Assembly (NCBI GenBank): GCA_011763485.2
Contig: JAANSK020000021.1
Coordinates: 62,001 to 126,000 of the forward strand
Reading direction: 5' to 3'
Length of the DNA stretch: 64,000 nucleotides
Source of the DNA: Isoetes engelmannii
Taxonomy: Eukaryota; Streptophyta; Lycopodiopsida; Isoetales; Isoetaceae
Shown here: in pieces, positions 16,203 to 25,136 of the stretch
Layout of the letters: each line of letters opens with the position of its first letter
Position numbering within the stretch: the first letter of the stretch is position 1
The notes under the pieces: generated by a model
What the model saw: only the letters and a program-made list of their open reading frames with translations
Told to the model about the DNA's origin: nothing
The model's database searches: none
Translations under genes and position numbers: made by a program

Positions 16203-17842
16203 TACGGAGCTCCCCCGTTGTAGCCGTCCTGAGGCTGGACAGGCGCAGGGTTGAATGGCGCCACCGGCGACAGGCCTGAAGTACCGACCACCGGTGCCGG
16301 CAAGTACAGCGGGCGTGGCTGCGGCGTGCTGGTGTAGGCACCCGGTGTGGTGTTCTGCTGGATCGGCGCCGGCGGGGGTGCTGGTGGCTGCAGGGCTTGC
16401 GCGGGTGGATTGACCGACGCGGTGTCGAGGTAGACCGGCGCGTTCTGGTTGGGCTGCTCGATGATGTCGTTGAGCACCAAAATGCCCATCTCGGTGCCGG
16501 CGGCAACACGGACTGTGATGGGAATGCTGGTCTGCTTGACGATCTCGCCGGCGACACTGCCGGCGGTCGCTGCGGCGCCGCGGGTCACGCCGATCCTCAC
16601 GGGATCCTGAATGTTGTTCTGACTCGCCACCGGCCTGCCGTTCTGGTCGAAGACGACCGTCTGGTTCTGATTCTCGAGCGCCTGTGCATAGGCGTTGGCA
16701 CCCACCGCGACGAAGGTGCCCAAGAACAACCCACCAATTCGCGTCACGTAGTGATGATCGACGTCGGTGGCAAACCCAGTCTTGTTCTGTGTGTCTGGAT
16801 TGATCGCGATCGTGTTGATCGGATAGCTGCGGTTTCGCCAGACCATCTGGTTGAAGACCAAGGTCATGGTTTCCTTCTGCAACTGGAACCGGCCGAGCAG
16901 CTTCGCGCCACTGAATTTCTGACCGACAACCGTCGCGAGGATCGGACCAGGTTGGTCGGAGTCAGCTTCGTTGTCGAGGATGGCGTAGAAGATTTCAGTG
17001 GCCGATGCCAGTTTGCGCGCCGGCTGCTGCGGAGCCTGTGCCTGTGGCAGAGGCGCGGCAGCCGCATCTGCCGCAGCAAGAGCCTCGGGGTTGGCCACCT
17101 CTGCGGTCGCCGTGGCGCCCTTGTAATTCCTCACGTTCGCCTGGATAGCCTGGATCGCAGCGAAGGTTTTCTGTACCAGCGGGTCTTCCTGGGAAGACGC
17201 GTTGCTGCCACGCCCGGCACCGCGATCTTCGCGCTGTTGCGGAGGCGTCGGAATCGCTGAACACGAGCTGCTGGCCAGCGTGTACTTGCCGTCGGCGCCG
17301 CAGACGGCGGTCAAGGAACCCTGGTAGCCGGCGACGACGTTCGTCACGATCGTGCGTTCCTTCAGTGGCACCTTGGGGGCATTGCCCGAGCACGCGGTAC
17401 CGAAATTGAGGACCTCCGGTCCGCAGGATGTTTCGACTTTTGCAGAATCCAGCTCCTCCGTGTCCGGCGTGGGCAGGATCGGTGCCACCGATGAATCTCC
17501 GCCATCCTTGGCAGCCTTGACCCTCGCCTCGTTCTCGGCCTCGAGAAGCACGCGCGCATCGTCGCTGGGCGGCACTGTAACGATGCGTTCATCAGGCCGG
17601 CCGCTCGGGACGTCCGAAATGCGGGTTGGCGCAACGCCTTGTTGCTTCGGGGGCGAGGAAAACAACCTCGTCATCACATACCCGGCCAGCACCACCACGA
17701 TGACGATGGTGATGACCATGCGAGTCTTGGGATCGGCCAGGGTTCGGGCAATGCCGCCCTGGGGTTTTGCGGCCACGCTGACCGTCTCGGGCCCAACGTC
17801 ATCCGCAGGGCGCCGTTCTTCGATGTCATCAGGATTGGCCAT
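16202..17842 (-). CDS. traO: TraO/DotG (IcmE), VirB10-like core-channel protein
   Basis: 546 residues. Cytoplasmic tail, one transmembrane helix at about 42-60, a variable Pro/Gln-rich middle with four cysteines near 138-195, and a C-terminal VirB10-type domain (about 290-470) with ATVVGQKFSGAKLLG and a following helical segment (GGLFLGTFVAVGANAYAQAL). DotG/TraO spans the envelope with this domain in the outer-membrane core complex with DotH, DotC and DotD. The Legionella pentapeptide repeat region is absent, as in plasmid versions. Directly follows the TraN homologue in the operon. Confidence 0.8.
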   Translation of the reverse strand: MANPDDIEERRPADDVGPETVSVAAKPQGGIARTLADPKTRMVITIVIVVVLAGYVMTRLFSSPPKQQGVAPTRISDVPSGRPDERIVTVPPSDDARVLLEAENEARVKAAKDGGDSSVAPILPTPDTEELDSAKVETSCGPEVLNFGTACSGNAPKVPLKERTIVTNVVAGYQGSLTAVCGADGKYTLASSSCSAIPTPPQQREDRGAGRGSNASSQEDPLVQKTFAAIQAIQANVRNYKGATATAEVANPEALAAADAAAAPLPQAQAPQQPARKLASATEIFYAILDNEADSDQPGPILATVVGQKFSGAKLLGRFQLQKETMTLVFNQMVWRNRSYPINTIAINPDTQNKTGFATDVDHHYVTRIGGLFLGTFVAVGANAYAQALENQNQTVVFDQNGRPVASQNNIQDPVRIGVTRGAAATAGSVAGEIVKQTSIPITVRVAAGTEMGILVLNDIIEQPNQNAPVYLDTASVNPPAQALQPPAPPPAPIQQNTTPGAYTSTPQPRPLYLPAPVVGTSGLSPVAPFNPAPVQPQDGYNGGAP

Positions 17843-17875
17843 GTTGCTCTCTGGCGCGACGTGGGTTTCCCGCGA

Positions 17876-19036
17876 TCAGCGGGCGATGTTCGGGGATTCG
17901 ATGATCGGGTAGAGCCGCTGGCCCACCGGGGTATCGAGTGCTGCCGCCTCCGTGTCGCCGCCGAGGGCTTCGTCGACGATCAGGTGTTCATCGGGAATCA
18001 GCTTGTAGACCTTGCCGTCGGCACCCAGGGCGTCGATGTGGGAAACCACCGGAAGTTCGTAGACGGACATGACTCGCGAGCGGAGCGCGGCGATCGCGGC
18101 CGGCGACTTGACCACCAGTCCGGTCCTCAGGAAGAACCGGCCACCGAAGAAGTAGGCCACGGTGTCATCCGATCCACCGGCAACCTTGACGCGCCTCGAA
18201 CCGATCGGCGGGACTCCATCGAGGAGGCTGCGCAGGACGACATCATCGACCGGTGGCAGTGGTGCTTCGGTGACAATCCTCGCCCTCGGTCCCGGCTGGT
18301 TGATGAACAGGCTCACCCGGTAGAACGAGACCTCGGTGCCGGCCTCGAGCGAGATGCTGATCGGGACCGGGGCGTTCTGCAGGCTGAGCAGCAGGTTGGT
18401 GTGCGCGAAGTGCTTCTTCGGCGAAATGATCAGCGTGTTTGGCGCGTCGGTGGGTTTGGTCACATCGAATTGAGCGGAGTCGCCCAAGGTCTCGGCGATG
18501 ATCGGCCAGGGTTCACCGGTGTTGTCCTGAATGACCAAGGCGGTTGCATACCCGTTGGCCATCCTGATCAGCGTTGGCGCCGTCGTCGGCGACAGGCTGG
18601 TTGCCAAGGTCACAGACTCGGCGCGAGGCGCCGGCAGCGGTCGCTGCTCGGCCTCCTCAACCTTGAGGGTATCCCGGACGATCTGCCGGATCTGGTCGGG
18701 GGTCAGCGGGTTCACTGTGTTGACCAGACCGCGGAAGATTTCCTCCTGGCGTGCTGACGGTGTCAACGGCGCGTCGGCGATTCTGGGTGCGTCCGGAATG
18801 CCGACGGTTGACGATGGTTCCGCCGCCTGGCCGGACAGGCTGCCCGGCGGCGGTGCCGTGTTGGCGACCGGGGATGCACCCGATGCCGACGGTGAGGCCG
18901 AGAGCGGCTGCGCATGGGCCGCGCTGAGCGAGAGGGCTGTACCAACCGCCATTGCCCACACGATCGAGGATCTCGATCGTGTACCGGAGGTGATCGGTTC
19001 GATCGAACCGGGTGCTGCTCGAGCACGTGGCTTCAT
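17876..19036 (-). CDS. traN: TraN/DotH (IcmK), outer-membrane core protein
   Basis: 386 residues with a long signal peptide ending near residue 42 (LSLSAAHA). A Pro/Ser-rich spacer is followed by a periplasmic beta domain. The stretch TPDQIRQIVRDTLKVEEAEQRP near 105-125 is the helical element that characterises the DotH/TraN family. The middle region has ANGYATALVIQDNTGEPWPI, which is also typical of the family. By family knowledge it forms the outer-membrane ring with DotC and DotD. Two strong inverted repeats (18958-19010) overlap the start of the coding region and might affect translation. Confidence 0.75.
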   Translation of the reverse strand: MKPRARAAPGSIEPITSGTRSRSSIVWAMAVGTALSLSAAHAQPLSASPSASGASPVANTAPPPGSLSGQAAEPSSTVGIPDAPRIADAPLTPSARQEEIFRGLVNTVNPLTPDQIRQIVRDTLKVEEAEQRPLPAPRAESVTLATSLSPTTAPTLIRMANGYATALVIQDNTGEPWPIIAETLGDSAQFDVTKPTDAPNTLIISPKKHFAHTNLLLSLQNAPVPISISLEAGTEVSFYRVSLFINQPGPRARIVTEAPLPPVDDVVLRSLLDGVPPIGSRRVKVAGGSDDTVAYFFGGRFFLRTGLVVKSPAAIAALRSRVMSVYELPVVSHIDALGADGKVYKLIPDEHLIVDEALGGDTEAAALDTPVGQRLYPIIESPNIAR

Positions 19037-19044
19037 GAGGGCTC

Positions 19045-19275
19045 TCAGTTGCTTGCGAGGTACTGACGCACCTCGGACTTGAGGCGTCGTTCGCTGAGCG
19101 GCGCTTGATCGAGCACTTCACTCAGGGCTTCGGGACAGAGGCCGGCGGCTTCGACACGAATGGCGAAGGGCGTTCGCGCGCGCCGGGGCTTTGGCGTCTG
19201 TCCATCTCGACTCGGTTCATTGGAACGGCGGCGCTCTGTGCTTGGCGCGTTTCCGATCGGCGGCAAAGTATCCAT
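19045..19275 (-). CDS. Hypothetical small protein between TraM and TraN homologues
   Basis: 76 residues, basic and Pro/Arg-rich in the first half (RRRSNEPSRDGQTPKPRRAR), helical in the second. It fills the gap between the traM-like gene (30 bp upstream) and the traN-like gene (8 bp downstream). No family recognised; a short cytosolic accessory protein is plausible. Confidence 0.5.
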   Translation of the reverse strand: MDTLPPIGNAPSTERRRSNEPSRDGQTPKPRRARTPFAIRVEAAGLCPEALSEVLDQAPLSERRLKSEVRQYLASN

Positions 19276-19305
19276 ACTCCCCTCCCTGTTTCAGCGTGTG
19301 GACGA

Positions 19306-20046
19306 TCACGAACGGGCCAGCGAGGCCACGATCCGTTCAATCTGCAGTCCGCCGGTCTCGACGTTCTCGGGTACCCGGACCACGAAGGTGTCGACGATCA
19401 AGATCTGCGGCTTGGCGGTCCTTGAGTTGATCGAGTCATATCGCACCAGAACCTTGGCCTGGACTTGCCAGCGGACCTGCCCGTTGCGGGTTTCCCGCTT
19501 GAGAACGACGGGCACTTCCGGCACCGATGACGACACGACGTAGCGCAGCTGTTCGATGGCCTCGAATGTCTTCTCGCGCTTCACCGAGCCCATGTAGCTA
19601 TTGAAGCCAGAGTTGGTCATCAAGCCGCGGTGCGCGACGTTGAACCGCTTCTGGTAGTCGACATAGTTGTAGGTGTAGAGCTCGGTCATCGCGCGGGTCA
19701 CCCATTGGGCGACCAGCGCATCTGGATAGGCGTATGACAGGGGTTGCAGCGGGATGGCCCGACCGGTGGCATCGAGGCCCACATATCTCGGCAGCGGCTT
19801 GTTCACGCCCAGGTAAGCGATCACCGCGCCTTCGATCACCACCATCAGGGCAAGGGCCATTGCCAGCAGAGTCAGGCGCCGGTATGCATCCCGGTACCAC
19901 CAGGTCCGCATGACGAGCACTTGCGCTGCAGAGTTCTCGGGGACCTCGAATTCCACCCGGACATCCCGACCATCGGCTTTCGAGGTCCCCTCGAGTTTCG
20001 CGGTCGCGCCACCGGGCGTCGCGGCTTTGCGTTTGTTCCCGAACAT
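19306..20046 (-). CDS. traM: TraM/DotI (IcmL)-like inner-membrane protein
   Basis: 246 residues from the ATG at 20046, which lies just past the dnaB-like stop; an in-frame extension inside that gene is not used. One transmembrane helix (about 58-80) and a C-terminal periplasmic domain with PLSYAYPDALVAQWVTRAM and TYNYVDYQKRFN, the signature region of DotI/TraM, which has a VirB8-like fold. It forms part of the inner-membrane complex. Order TraM, TraN, TraO is that of IncI plasmids. Confidence 0.75.
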   Translation of the reverse strand: MFGNKRKAATPGGATAKLEGTSKADGRDVRVEFEVPENSAAQVLVMRTWWYRDAYRRLTLLAMALALMVVIEGAVIAYLGVNKPLPRYVGLDATGRAIPLQPLSYAYPDALVAQWVTRAMTELYTYNYVDYQKRFNVAHRGLMTNSGFNSYMGSVKREKTFEAIEQLRYVVSSSVPEVPVVLKRETRNGQVRWQVQAKVLVRYDSINSRTAKPQILIVDTFVVRVPENVETGGLQIERIVASLARS

Positions 20047-20048
20047 GC

Positions 20049-21566
20049 TCACGCCCCGGCTCCCTTTGATCCCCACGTTCCCAAAAGATCGTCTGCGCTG
20101 GGCCGGCGGGCGGATGCTTCGTCTCTGATCGCGAACTGGTCGGCCTGGCTGATGGATCGGTACGCCGCTGACTTCGGTACCCATCTCAACTGCACTTCTC
20201 CCGTGGCACCGCTGCGAGCTTTCGCAACGATCAGCGATGCGGCACTGGGTGGTTGCGACTTGTCATAAACGAATGGCCGATACGGGAAGAGGATGAGATC
20301 AGCATCCTGTTCGATGTAGCCGCCTCCACGCAGATCGCTCATCACTGGCTTCTTGTCGGCCCTGCCTTCATTGGTCCGTGTCAGCTGATTGATCAGGATG
20401 CACCGGCTGCCCAGCTTTTTCGCCCATTCCTTCAGCGTCGCGACGATGTGGGCCGTCCACAAGACCTCGTCGTGGAATTGAGGGTCTCGCGGGTCATCGC
20501 GCAGGATGTAGTCCTTGTGGTCGAAGATGAACAAGGCCACCGGGGCCACCGCCATCTCGCGCGCCATGCTCGACAGCAGCGTGCCGAGACGGCGCCGGGG
20601 CTGGTCATCAATCTTGAGAGCCGCTCTCGACAGGGCCGCGGCTGCGCGCTGCGCATCGCTGCATTGCCGTGGATCTTCGAAGGCACGGCTTCGAACCGAC
20701 ATCAGGTCAACGGTGGCAAGCGAGGCGATGCTTCGTTCGGCCAGCTGGCGGGCGGCCATTTCCATCGAGAAGACAACGACGCGGCCGGCCGGCAGTGGTG
20801 CATCGTCACCCAGATCCATGAGATCCCGCGCACCGCTGACGAATTCCGCGATCGCCATCGCAAAACTGGTCTTGCCCATGGATGGACGGCCACCGACGAT
20901 GATCAGATCACCCTCCTCCGAGCCGCCGGTCATCCGGTCGAGCTCCGGATAGCCCAGGCTCATGCCGGGGATCGGAAGGTCATCTGTTGGGTTGGCAACG
21001 TGAAACTGTTCAGCGATCTGTGAAGCGATGAAATGTGGCGATACCGGGCCGCGGGACTGGTCGACCATCAGCGTGGACAACGCCGTCTGTGCTCCGGCGA
21101 TCGCTGCCGGCAGCAGATCTACCGACCCAGCGGCCTCGAGCGCGAGTCGCCGAATTTCGGACGCCGCAGCGGTGAACTCACGAGCCACGTGATGGGCAAT
21201 GACCCGATCCGCAAAATGGCTTGCGAGATCAGAGGCAGGAGCCTGAAGCGGTAGACCGCTGAGATAACCGAAGTCGATCCTGCTTGCGAGCCCCAAGCCT
21301 TCGAGCTTGTCCCACACCGACTGGGGTGACAGCGTGACTCCCTCCAGCGCCAACTGCTGGCAGGCGGTCCATATCGAGCGATTGGCAGCACTGATGAAAT
21401 GGTCCGGCCGCACGTTACTGGCCAGAAAGTAAGCGTCGAAGGCAATGACCACCGACAGCAGCTGCTCTTCGGCATGCATCGGGGCGCCATTGGCCCAGGC
21501 CAGCAACCTGGCTGACTGGAGGTCAAGGCCATGATCGGCTGAGAGCCCCGGTTCAGAGGCGGTCAT
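20049..21566 (-). CDS. dnaB: Replicative DNA helicase, DnaB family
   Basis: 505 residues with a DnaB N-terminal domain (EEQLLSVVIAFDAYFL, about 32-47) and a RecA-like motor. Walker A GRPSMGKTSF is near 222-231, the H1a region VVVFSMEMAA follows, and the end carries SDLRGGGYIEQDADLILFP. These are the DnaB family marks. It unwinds DNA at the fork and would load at the plasmid origin, with primase made by the left-arm dnaG-like gene. It is embedded at the head of the traM-N-O operon, an unusual place, and overlaps its upstream gene by 4 bp. Confidence 0.85.
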   Translation of the reverse strand: MTASEPGLSADHGLDLQSARLLAWANGAPMHAEEQLLSVVIAFDAYFLASNVRPDHFISAANRSIWTACQQLALEGVTLSPQSVWDKLEGLGLASRIDFGYLSGLPLQAPASDLASHFADRVIAHHVAREFTAAASEIRRLALEAAGSVDLLPAAIAGAQTALSTLMVDQSRGPVSPHFIASQIAEQFHVANPTDDLPIPGMSLGYPELDRMTGGSEEGDLIIVGGRPSMGKTSFAMAIAEFVSGARDLMDLGDDAPLPAGRVVVFSMEMAARQLAERSIASLATVDLMSVRSRAFEDPRQCSDAQRAAAALSRAALKIDDQPRRRLGTLLSSMAREMAVAPVALFIFDHKDYILRDDPRDPQFHDEVLWTAHIVATLKEWAKKLGSRCILINQLTRTNEGRADKKPVMSDLRGGGYIEQDADLILFPYRPFVYDKSQPPSAASLIVAKARSGATGEVQLRWVPKSAAYRSISQADQFAIRDEASARRPSADDLLGTWGSKGAGA

Positions 21567-22339
21567 GACCGACCCTTCGCATTGCGGCCGCGCTGAGCGG
21601 CGAGTCTCGTGAGCTCGTCGACCAGGCGGGCAGAAGCCTGCGGATGCACGAGATCGAACAGACCGGTCTTGATCTTCAGCCTTTCAAGGATTGTCGGATC
21701 GGCATTGACGATGGCGAATGCGCGAGACCAGTGGTTGACAGGCATGAATGCCAACGCGGCATCCAGTTGAGCCGCTCTCTGTTCGGTCCAGGCGATCCCT
21801 GAAAATGCGTGGCCGGACGCCGCGTCCGTGTTGAGGATCCCGCTTGCCTCGAGGTAGGCATTGACGATCTGCTGTTGCTCGGGTGTCCAGATCCCAAATG
21901 GCCGGTCGTACAACTCGCTTTCCCAACGTCGGCGGGTGATCCAGCCCTGCAAGTAGATGGGGGTGTTGCCCCTGGCGCGGAGCAGTGGACGACGGGCTGT
22001 CTCGATCCGTGCAGCCAATAGCACTCGCGGGAACACCCGCTCCACAAACTCCCGGTGCTGCCCTGCGGTGAGCGCCTCGTGTTCAAGCCGTTCCCAAGCC
22101 GTGAAGGCTGCGGTCCTGTCCATTTTGTAGCCAAAGTCGTCCCACAGCAGCTCGAACCGAGCGGCGACCGAGGCGGCGGCAGCACTCCCTACTCCACGAC
22201 GATGGTTCGATCGCGATACCGGAAAGCGTACAACTGTATTCCCAGCGAGCGCCTCGACACGGCCAAACAAGCTTGGCTGTTCGGTTTTTCCCCATTCAGC
22301 GGTCTGCGGATGACGGGCCATTGGCAGCGGTTGGCGCAT
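21563..22339 (-). CDS. Putative replication accessory protein (helicase-loader type), upstream of DnaB
   Basis: 258 residues. The centre has LLWDDFGYKMDRTAAFTAWERL followed about 45 residues later by IYLQGWITRRRWESEL. This spacing recalls the phage and plasmid replication proteins that carry W-x-x-YP-(R/K)-K..A..AW..L and a final P-x-x-WL-x-x-(R/E)RW motif and that work with DnaB. Coupling to dnaB by an ATGA overlap supports a loader or adaptor role, which is inference. The start is uncertain: ATG at 22339 is used, while a GTG at 22366 would sit at the expected transcription start. Confidence 0.45.
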   Translation of the reverse strand: MRQPLPMARHPQTAEWGKTEQPSLFGRVEALAGNTVVRFPVSRSNHRRGVGSAAAASVAARFELLWDDFGYKMDRTAAFTAWERLEHEALTAGQHREFVERVFPRVLLAARIETARRPLLRARGNTPIYLQGWITRRRWESELYDRPFGIWTPEQQQIVNAYLEASGILNTDAASGHAFSGIAWTEQRAAQLDAALAFMPVNHWSRAFAIVNADPTILERLKIKTGLFDLVHPQASARLVDELTRLAAQRGRNAKGRS

Positions 22340-22373
22340 GGTTGGTGTCGTTCCATTGTGTGCCACTGTACCT

Positions 22374-22401
22374 ACTCTAGCAAGCTGTTAGGCGGTGTCA
22401 T
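22374..22401 (-). promoter_or_regulatory. Promoter of the dnaB-traM-N-O operon
   Basis: Leftward ATGACA (22401-22396), 16 bp, TAGAGT (22379-22374), followed by AGGTAC. It matches the recurring -10 plus AGC pattern closely. Confidence 0.5.
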
Positions 22402-22643
22402 CTGCAACCAGATCGCGGAGGATTCATCCACAGCTACTGTGGATAACCATGGTGAAACGCTTGGGATAACCCCGCTTGGCGTCGTGCAATCACCACTTCC
22501 GGCCGTCGTGCAATCACCACTCGTGGCCGTCGTGCAATCACCACTGCATAACAACCTGATAGCTGTTTCCGATAGGAAAAAGAACCAATAACGCGAAGCC
22601 GGGTGTTGATAACCCGACATGAAACAGGGCTGCCAGGCCGGCT
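22402..22643. other. Putative origin of replication, replicon 1
   Basis: Contains a perfect DnaA box TGTGGATAA (22438-22446) facing a one-mismatch box TCATCCACA (22424-22432). These are followed by three direct repeats of GTCGTGCAATCACCACT at 22481-22497, 22505-22521 and 22529-22545, each starting 24 bp after the last. A 24-bp period, just over two helical turns, is typical of initiator iterons. An AT-rich stretch follows (22546-22590). It lies directly after the end of the repA1 gene. Confidence 0.7.
22481..22545 (+). repeat. Three 17-bp iterons with 24-bp period
   Basis: Three identical copies of GTCGTGCAATCACCACT; the extended match GGC(C/G)GTCGTGCAATCACCACT covers nearly the whole period in copies 2 and 3. 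Presumed binding sites of the RPA-family initiator encoded next to them. Confidence 0.75.
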
Positions 22644-23714
22644 TTACTTGCGCTGCAGGCGAATCGGCGGCGGCTTCTGCCGATGAATGGTCAGCGCGGT
22701 TGCAGGCGGTGACGGCCGCATCAGAATTCCTCCCTCCGTCCTTTCAACCTTGGCCGTCGGGTATTGCGTCCGAACCTGCTCGAGCGTGCGCGTGAAGTGC
22801 GTGCGAAAGTTGCTGAGATCCTCGTACCCTTCCCCGAACTGGGCCCTCAGCGTGGTCCATTTGAGGAACAGATTGGCATCGAGCCGGTGAAGCCGGTAGG
22901 CGAGAAAGGCGTAGACGTCGAGCGCCAGCGCCGACCGATGCAGGTTGAGAAGCGCGGCCTGATTCAGCGGCACGGCATGGTCGATAAGCGCCTGGTAGTA
23001 AGCGTCCGACATCACCAGTTCCTGAGGCCATCGGGACTCGCCGATGCTGAGGCCGTCCTTCCCCGCCCAGGCATCGAACTGATCGACCGGCTGGCTGTTG
23101 ATGGTCCTGTTGTCGAATCCGATCTGAATGCGGCATGCCGCCAGCGCATGAATCTGCTTACGTAGCGACGCGTAGTTCCGGCCCGCCGTGACGCTCATGC
23201 CGATGTTGGCCATGAACGCTCTGGGATCGCGACCGGTCGGTATCGTCCTTGTCCGGTGACGAACGGCATAGGTGCAGATGTGGGCCAGCGCCATCCGCGG
23301 AACGGCACCGTATGGAATGCACTGCTTCTGCCATTCGCCGTCAATGAACAGGCTGCCTGCGGACACCATCAGCGACGCGCGGCCACTGCTCCTGACGTAA
23401 GTGTCGGCTTCGGTCTGAGACCGCGGCAGACTGATCTGGCAGAACAGTGCGTGCTGGAAGAACAACTCACCAGGTGCGGCCAGGTCGGTGATCTCGTTCG
23501 CCGAAGGCGCGGACGCATGCCCGGCGACGATGCTCGATGTTCGAGAATTGGTGCGACCCGGTGGACCGGGATCCGGACGCCTTGCATGCTCAACCTGCGA
23601 TGACCCGATACGGCCGCGCATTTTCGGTAGTACCGCTGCAACTGCGGCGCCAATATCGGTCGCATCTGCAAGCTGCAGGACCGATTGCCGCTCATCACTG
23701 ACTTTCCGTCGCAC
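22644..23714 (-). CDS. repA: RepA1, plasmid replication initiator (RPA family)
   Basis: 356 residues from GTG 23714, which has GGGGA 8 nt upstream. An in-frame ATG at 23792 is rejected because it falls inside the likely -10 box of its own promoter. Residues about 132-200 carry the family core: IPYGAVPRMALAHICTYAV, then FMANIGMSVTAG and SLRKQIHALAACRI. Proteins of this type bind iterons and open the origin. The C-terminal part (HLHRLDANLFLKW, then YEDLSNFRTHF) is the second winged-helix half. It lies beside the three iterons at 22481-22545 and is divergent from the DsbC-like gene. Confidence 0.8.
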   Translation of the reverse strand: MRRKVSDERQSVLQLADATDIGAAVAAVLPKMRGRIGSSQVEHARRPDPGPPGRTNSRTSSIVAGHASAPSANEITDLAAPGELFFQHALFCQISLPRSQTEADTYVRSSGRASLMVSAGSLFIDGEWQKQCIPYGAVPRMALAHICTYAVRHRTRTIPTGRDPRAFMANIGMSVTAGRNYASLRKQIHALAACRIQIGFDNRTINSQPVDQFDAWAGKDGLSIGESRWPQELVMSDAYYQALIDHAVPLNQAALLNLHRSALALDVYAFLAYRLHRLDANLFLKWTTLRAQFGEGYEDLSNFRTHFTRTLEQVRTQYPTAKVERTEGGILMRPSPPATALTIHRQKPPPIRLQRK

Positions 23715-23780
23715 TGATGTTTCCCCAATTCGTCTCGCGGGCGCGGTTTGAGTGCCGGTTTTGTGTTGCGCCCGGTGTAG

Positions 23781-23800
23781 GCTAGTATCCATACACTAGC
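23781..23800. promoter_or_regulatory. Divergent promoter/operator palindrome between repA1 and the dsbC-like gene
   Basis: A 20-bp imperfect palindrome, GCTAGTATCCATACACTAGC. The rightward -10 TACACT (23792-23797) and leftward -10 GATACT (23789-23784) both lie in it and both are followed by AGC. Binding of one dimer would shut both promoters, linking replication and transfer expression. Confidence 0.5.
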
Positions 23801-23837
23801 ATCGACCTGTTCGAATCGAACACCTGAGGAGTTGCGC

Positions 23838-25109
23838 ATGACCACGAAGCACATCACAGCAGCAGCGCTCGCTTTCGGTACGATCGGAGTCGGATTCGGT
23901 GCATACGCGACCCTGCAATCGACGCCCGTTTCCTCCAACCTGGCGAAAACGAAAGCGGCGATCATGGCAGCCACCGGGCGCTCCCCCGAACGTCTCGTGG
24001 ACATTGGTGGCGGTCTCACGGGTACCATGATCGGAAACGAAGCGGTGGTGGTTTCACCGGATGGCACGCTCGTGGTGGTCGGCAACATCCGTTACGTCGG
24101 CCGCAGCCTCGACGGTGGGTCTCCGACACCAGCGGCCGTCTCAACCAATGCCAGCGCCGGCGCACCTTCGATGGGAAGGGGCGAGGAACCGAAAGCCGCG
24201 TCCGTCGATACCGTGATCGGTGCATTATCCGGAAGCGAACCCGCCAATCTTCATCCGGCTGCCAACATTCGGCCAACTGACGCACCGACGGCTGGTACGG
24301 AAGAAGCACAGTCACGAGCTGTGATCGTGCAGATGCTCGAAGCTTCGCTGGCGAGTGCCACCGGCGAGGATGCGGCAGCCATCCGTGCCTCGCTCGCGAG
24401 CTACAAGCGCTCTCTGCCGGCTGTCGATGTCGAGCAGTGGCTGAAACGGCAGGATCAGGCAGCGGACGCAACGCCCGACAACGCAGGCGGGATGGTTCCG
24501 ACCACGCCTCTGTCCCAGCTCAAGTTCGAAGGTGTTTCGCGCAATGCCGGGTTCAAGCAGGAAGTCCTGCTCGGCGGGGCTCCGATCCTGGAAGAGCTCA
24601 CTGTCCAGGTTGATGGTGATTCCAAGGCGCCGGTTACCCTGACCGCATTCGTCGACCCGCTATGCCCGGGTTGCAAGGTTTTCCACGAGGAAGTTCAGCC
24701 GTATGTCGCCGCAGGCGTCGTCCGGGTGGTTTATGCACCGGTCGCCGGTGTCGGTGGCGAAAACAGCCTTAATCTCGGCGGCGCCCTGCTGACCATGGGC
24801 AACGTCCACGCCGGGCCTGACAAGATCACGGAGGCCGCGGTCGCCAAGATGGACCGTACTGTCCTCGCCGACAACCTGCTCGGCGTCCAGCGCAACACCG
24901 AGGCTCTGTCGATGATCCGCCACGGCAACCTCCCGACCCCCACGATCCTTTACAGCGTCAGGGGCCGCGAGAATGCGCTTCAGGTGAACGAAGGCTACCC
25001 GACCCTCGCCGCTCTGCTGCGGGATGCCGGCGTCAGCGAGGCGTCGATGAAACTGGTCGCGGCGAAACCAATCCGACCGGAAGTGGCTTCGGCGCGCAAG
25101 GGAAGCTGA
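23838..25109 (+). CDS. DsbC-like periplasmic thiol:disulfide isomerase (TrbB-type role)
   Basis: 423 residues; ATG 23838 with TGAGGAG upstream. The N-terminus is a signal sequence or anchor (about 7-25, AAALAFGTIGVGFGAYA). Residues 35-75 resemble the DsbC dimerisation domain. A long Ala/Pro/Thr-rich linker precedes a thioredoxin fold with active site CPGC (FVDPLCPGCKVFHEEV, about 273-288) and cis-Pro in NLPTPTIL. IncI plasmids encode TrbB with the same activity, thought to fold disulfide-bonded transfer or pilus proteins; the four cysteines of the PilS-like prepilin fit this. First gene of the rightward traU operon. Confidence 0.75.
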   Translation: MTTKHITAAALAFGTIGVGFGAYATLQSTPVSSNLAKTKAAIMAATGRSPERLVDIGGGLTGTMIGNEAVVVSPDGTLVVVGNIRYVGRSLDGGSPTPAAVSTNASAGAPSMGRGEEPKAASVDTVIGALSGSEPANLHPAANIRPTDAPTAGTEEAQSRAVIVQMLEASLASATGEDAAAIRASLASYKRSLPAVDVEQWLKRQDQAADATPDNAGGMVPTTPLSQLKFEGVSRNAGFKQEVLLGGAPILEELTVQVDGDSKAPVTLTAFVDPLCPGCKVFHEEVQPYVAAGVVRVVYAPVAGVGGENSLNLGGALLTMGNVHAGPDKITEAAVAKMDRTVLADNLLGVQRNTEALSMIRHGNLPTPTILYSVRGRENALQVNEGYPTLAALLRDAGVSEASMKLVAAKPIRPEVASARKGS

Positions 25110-25136
25110 TCGGGCTTCTGAACGAACGGTGCGCTG

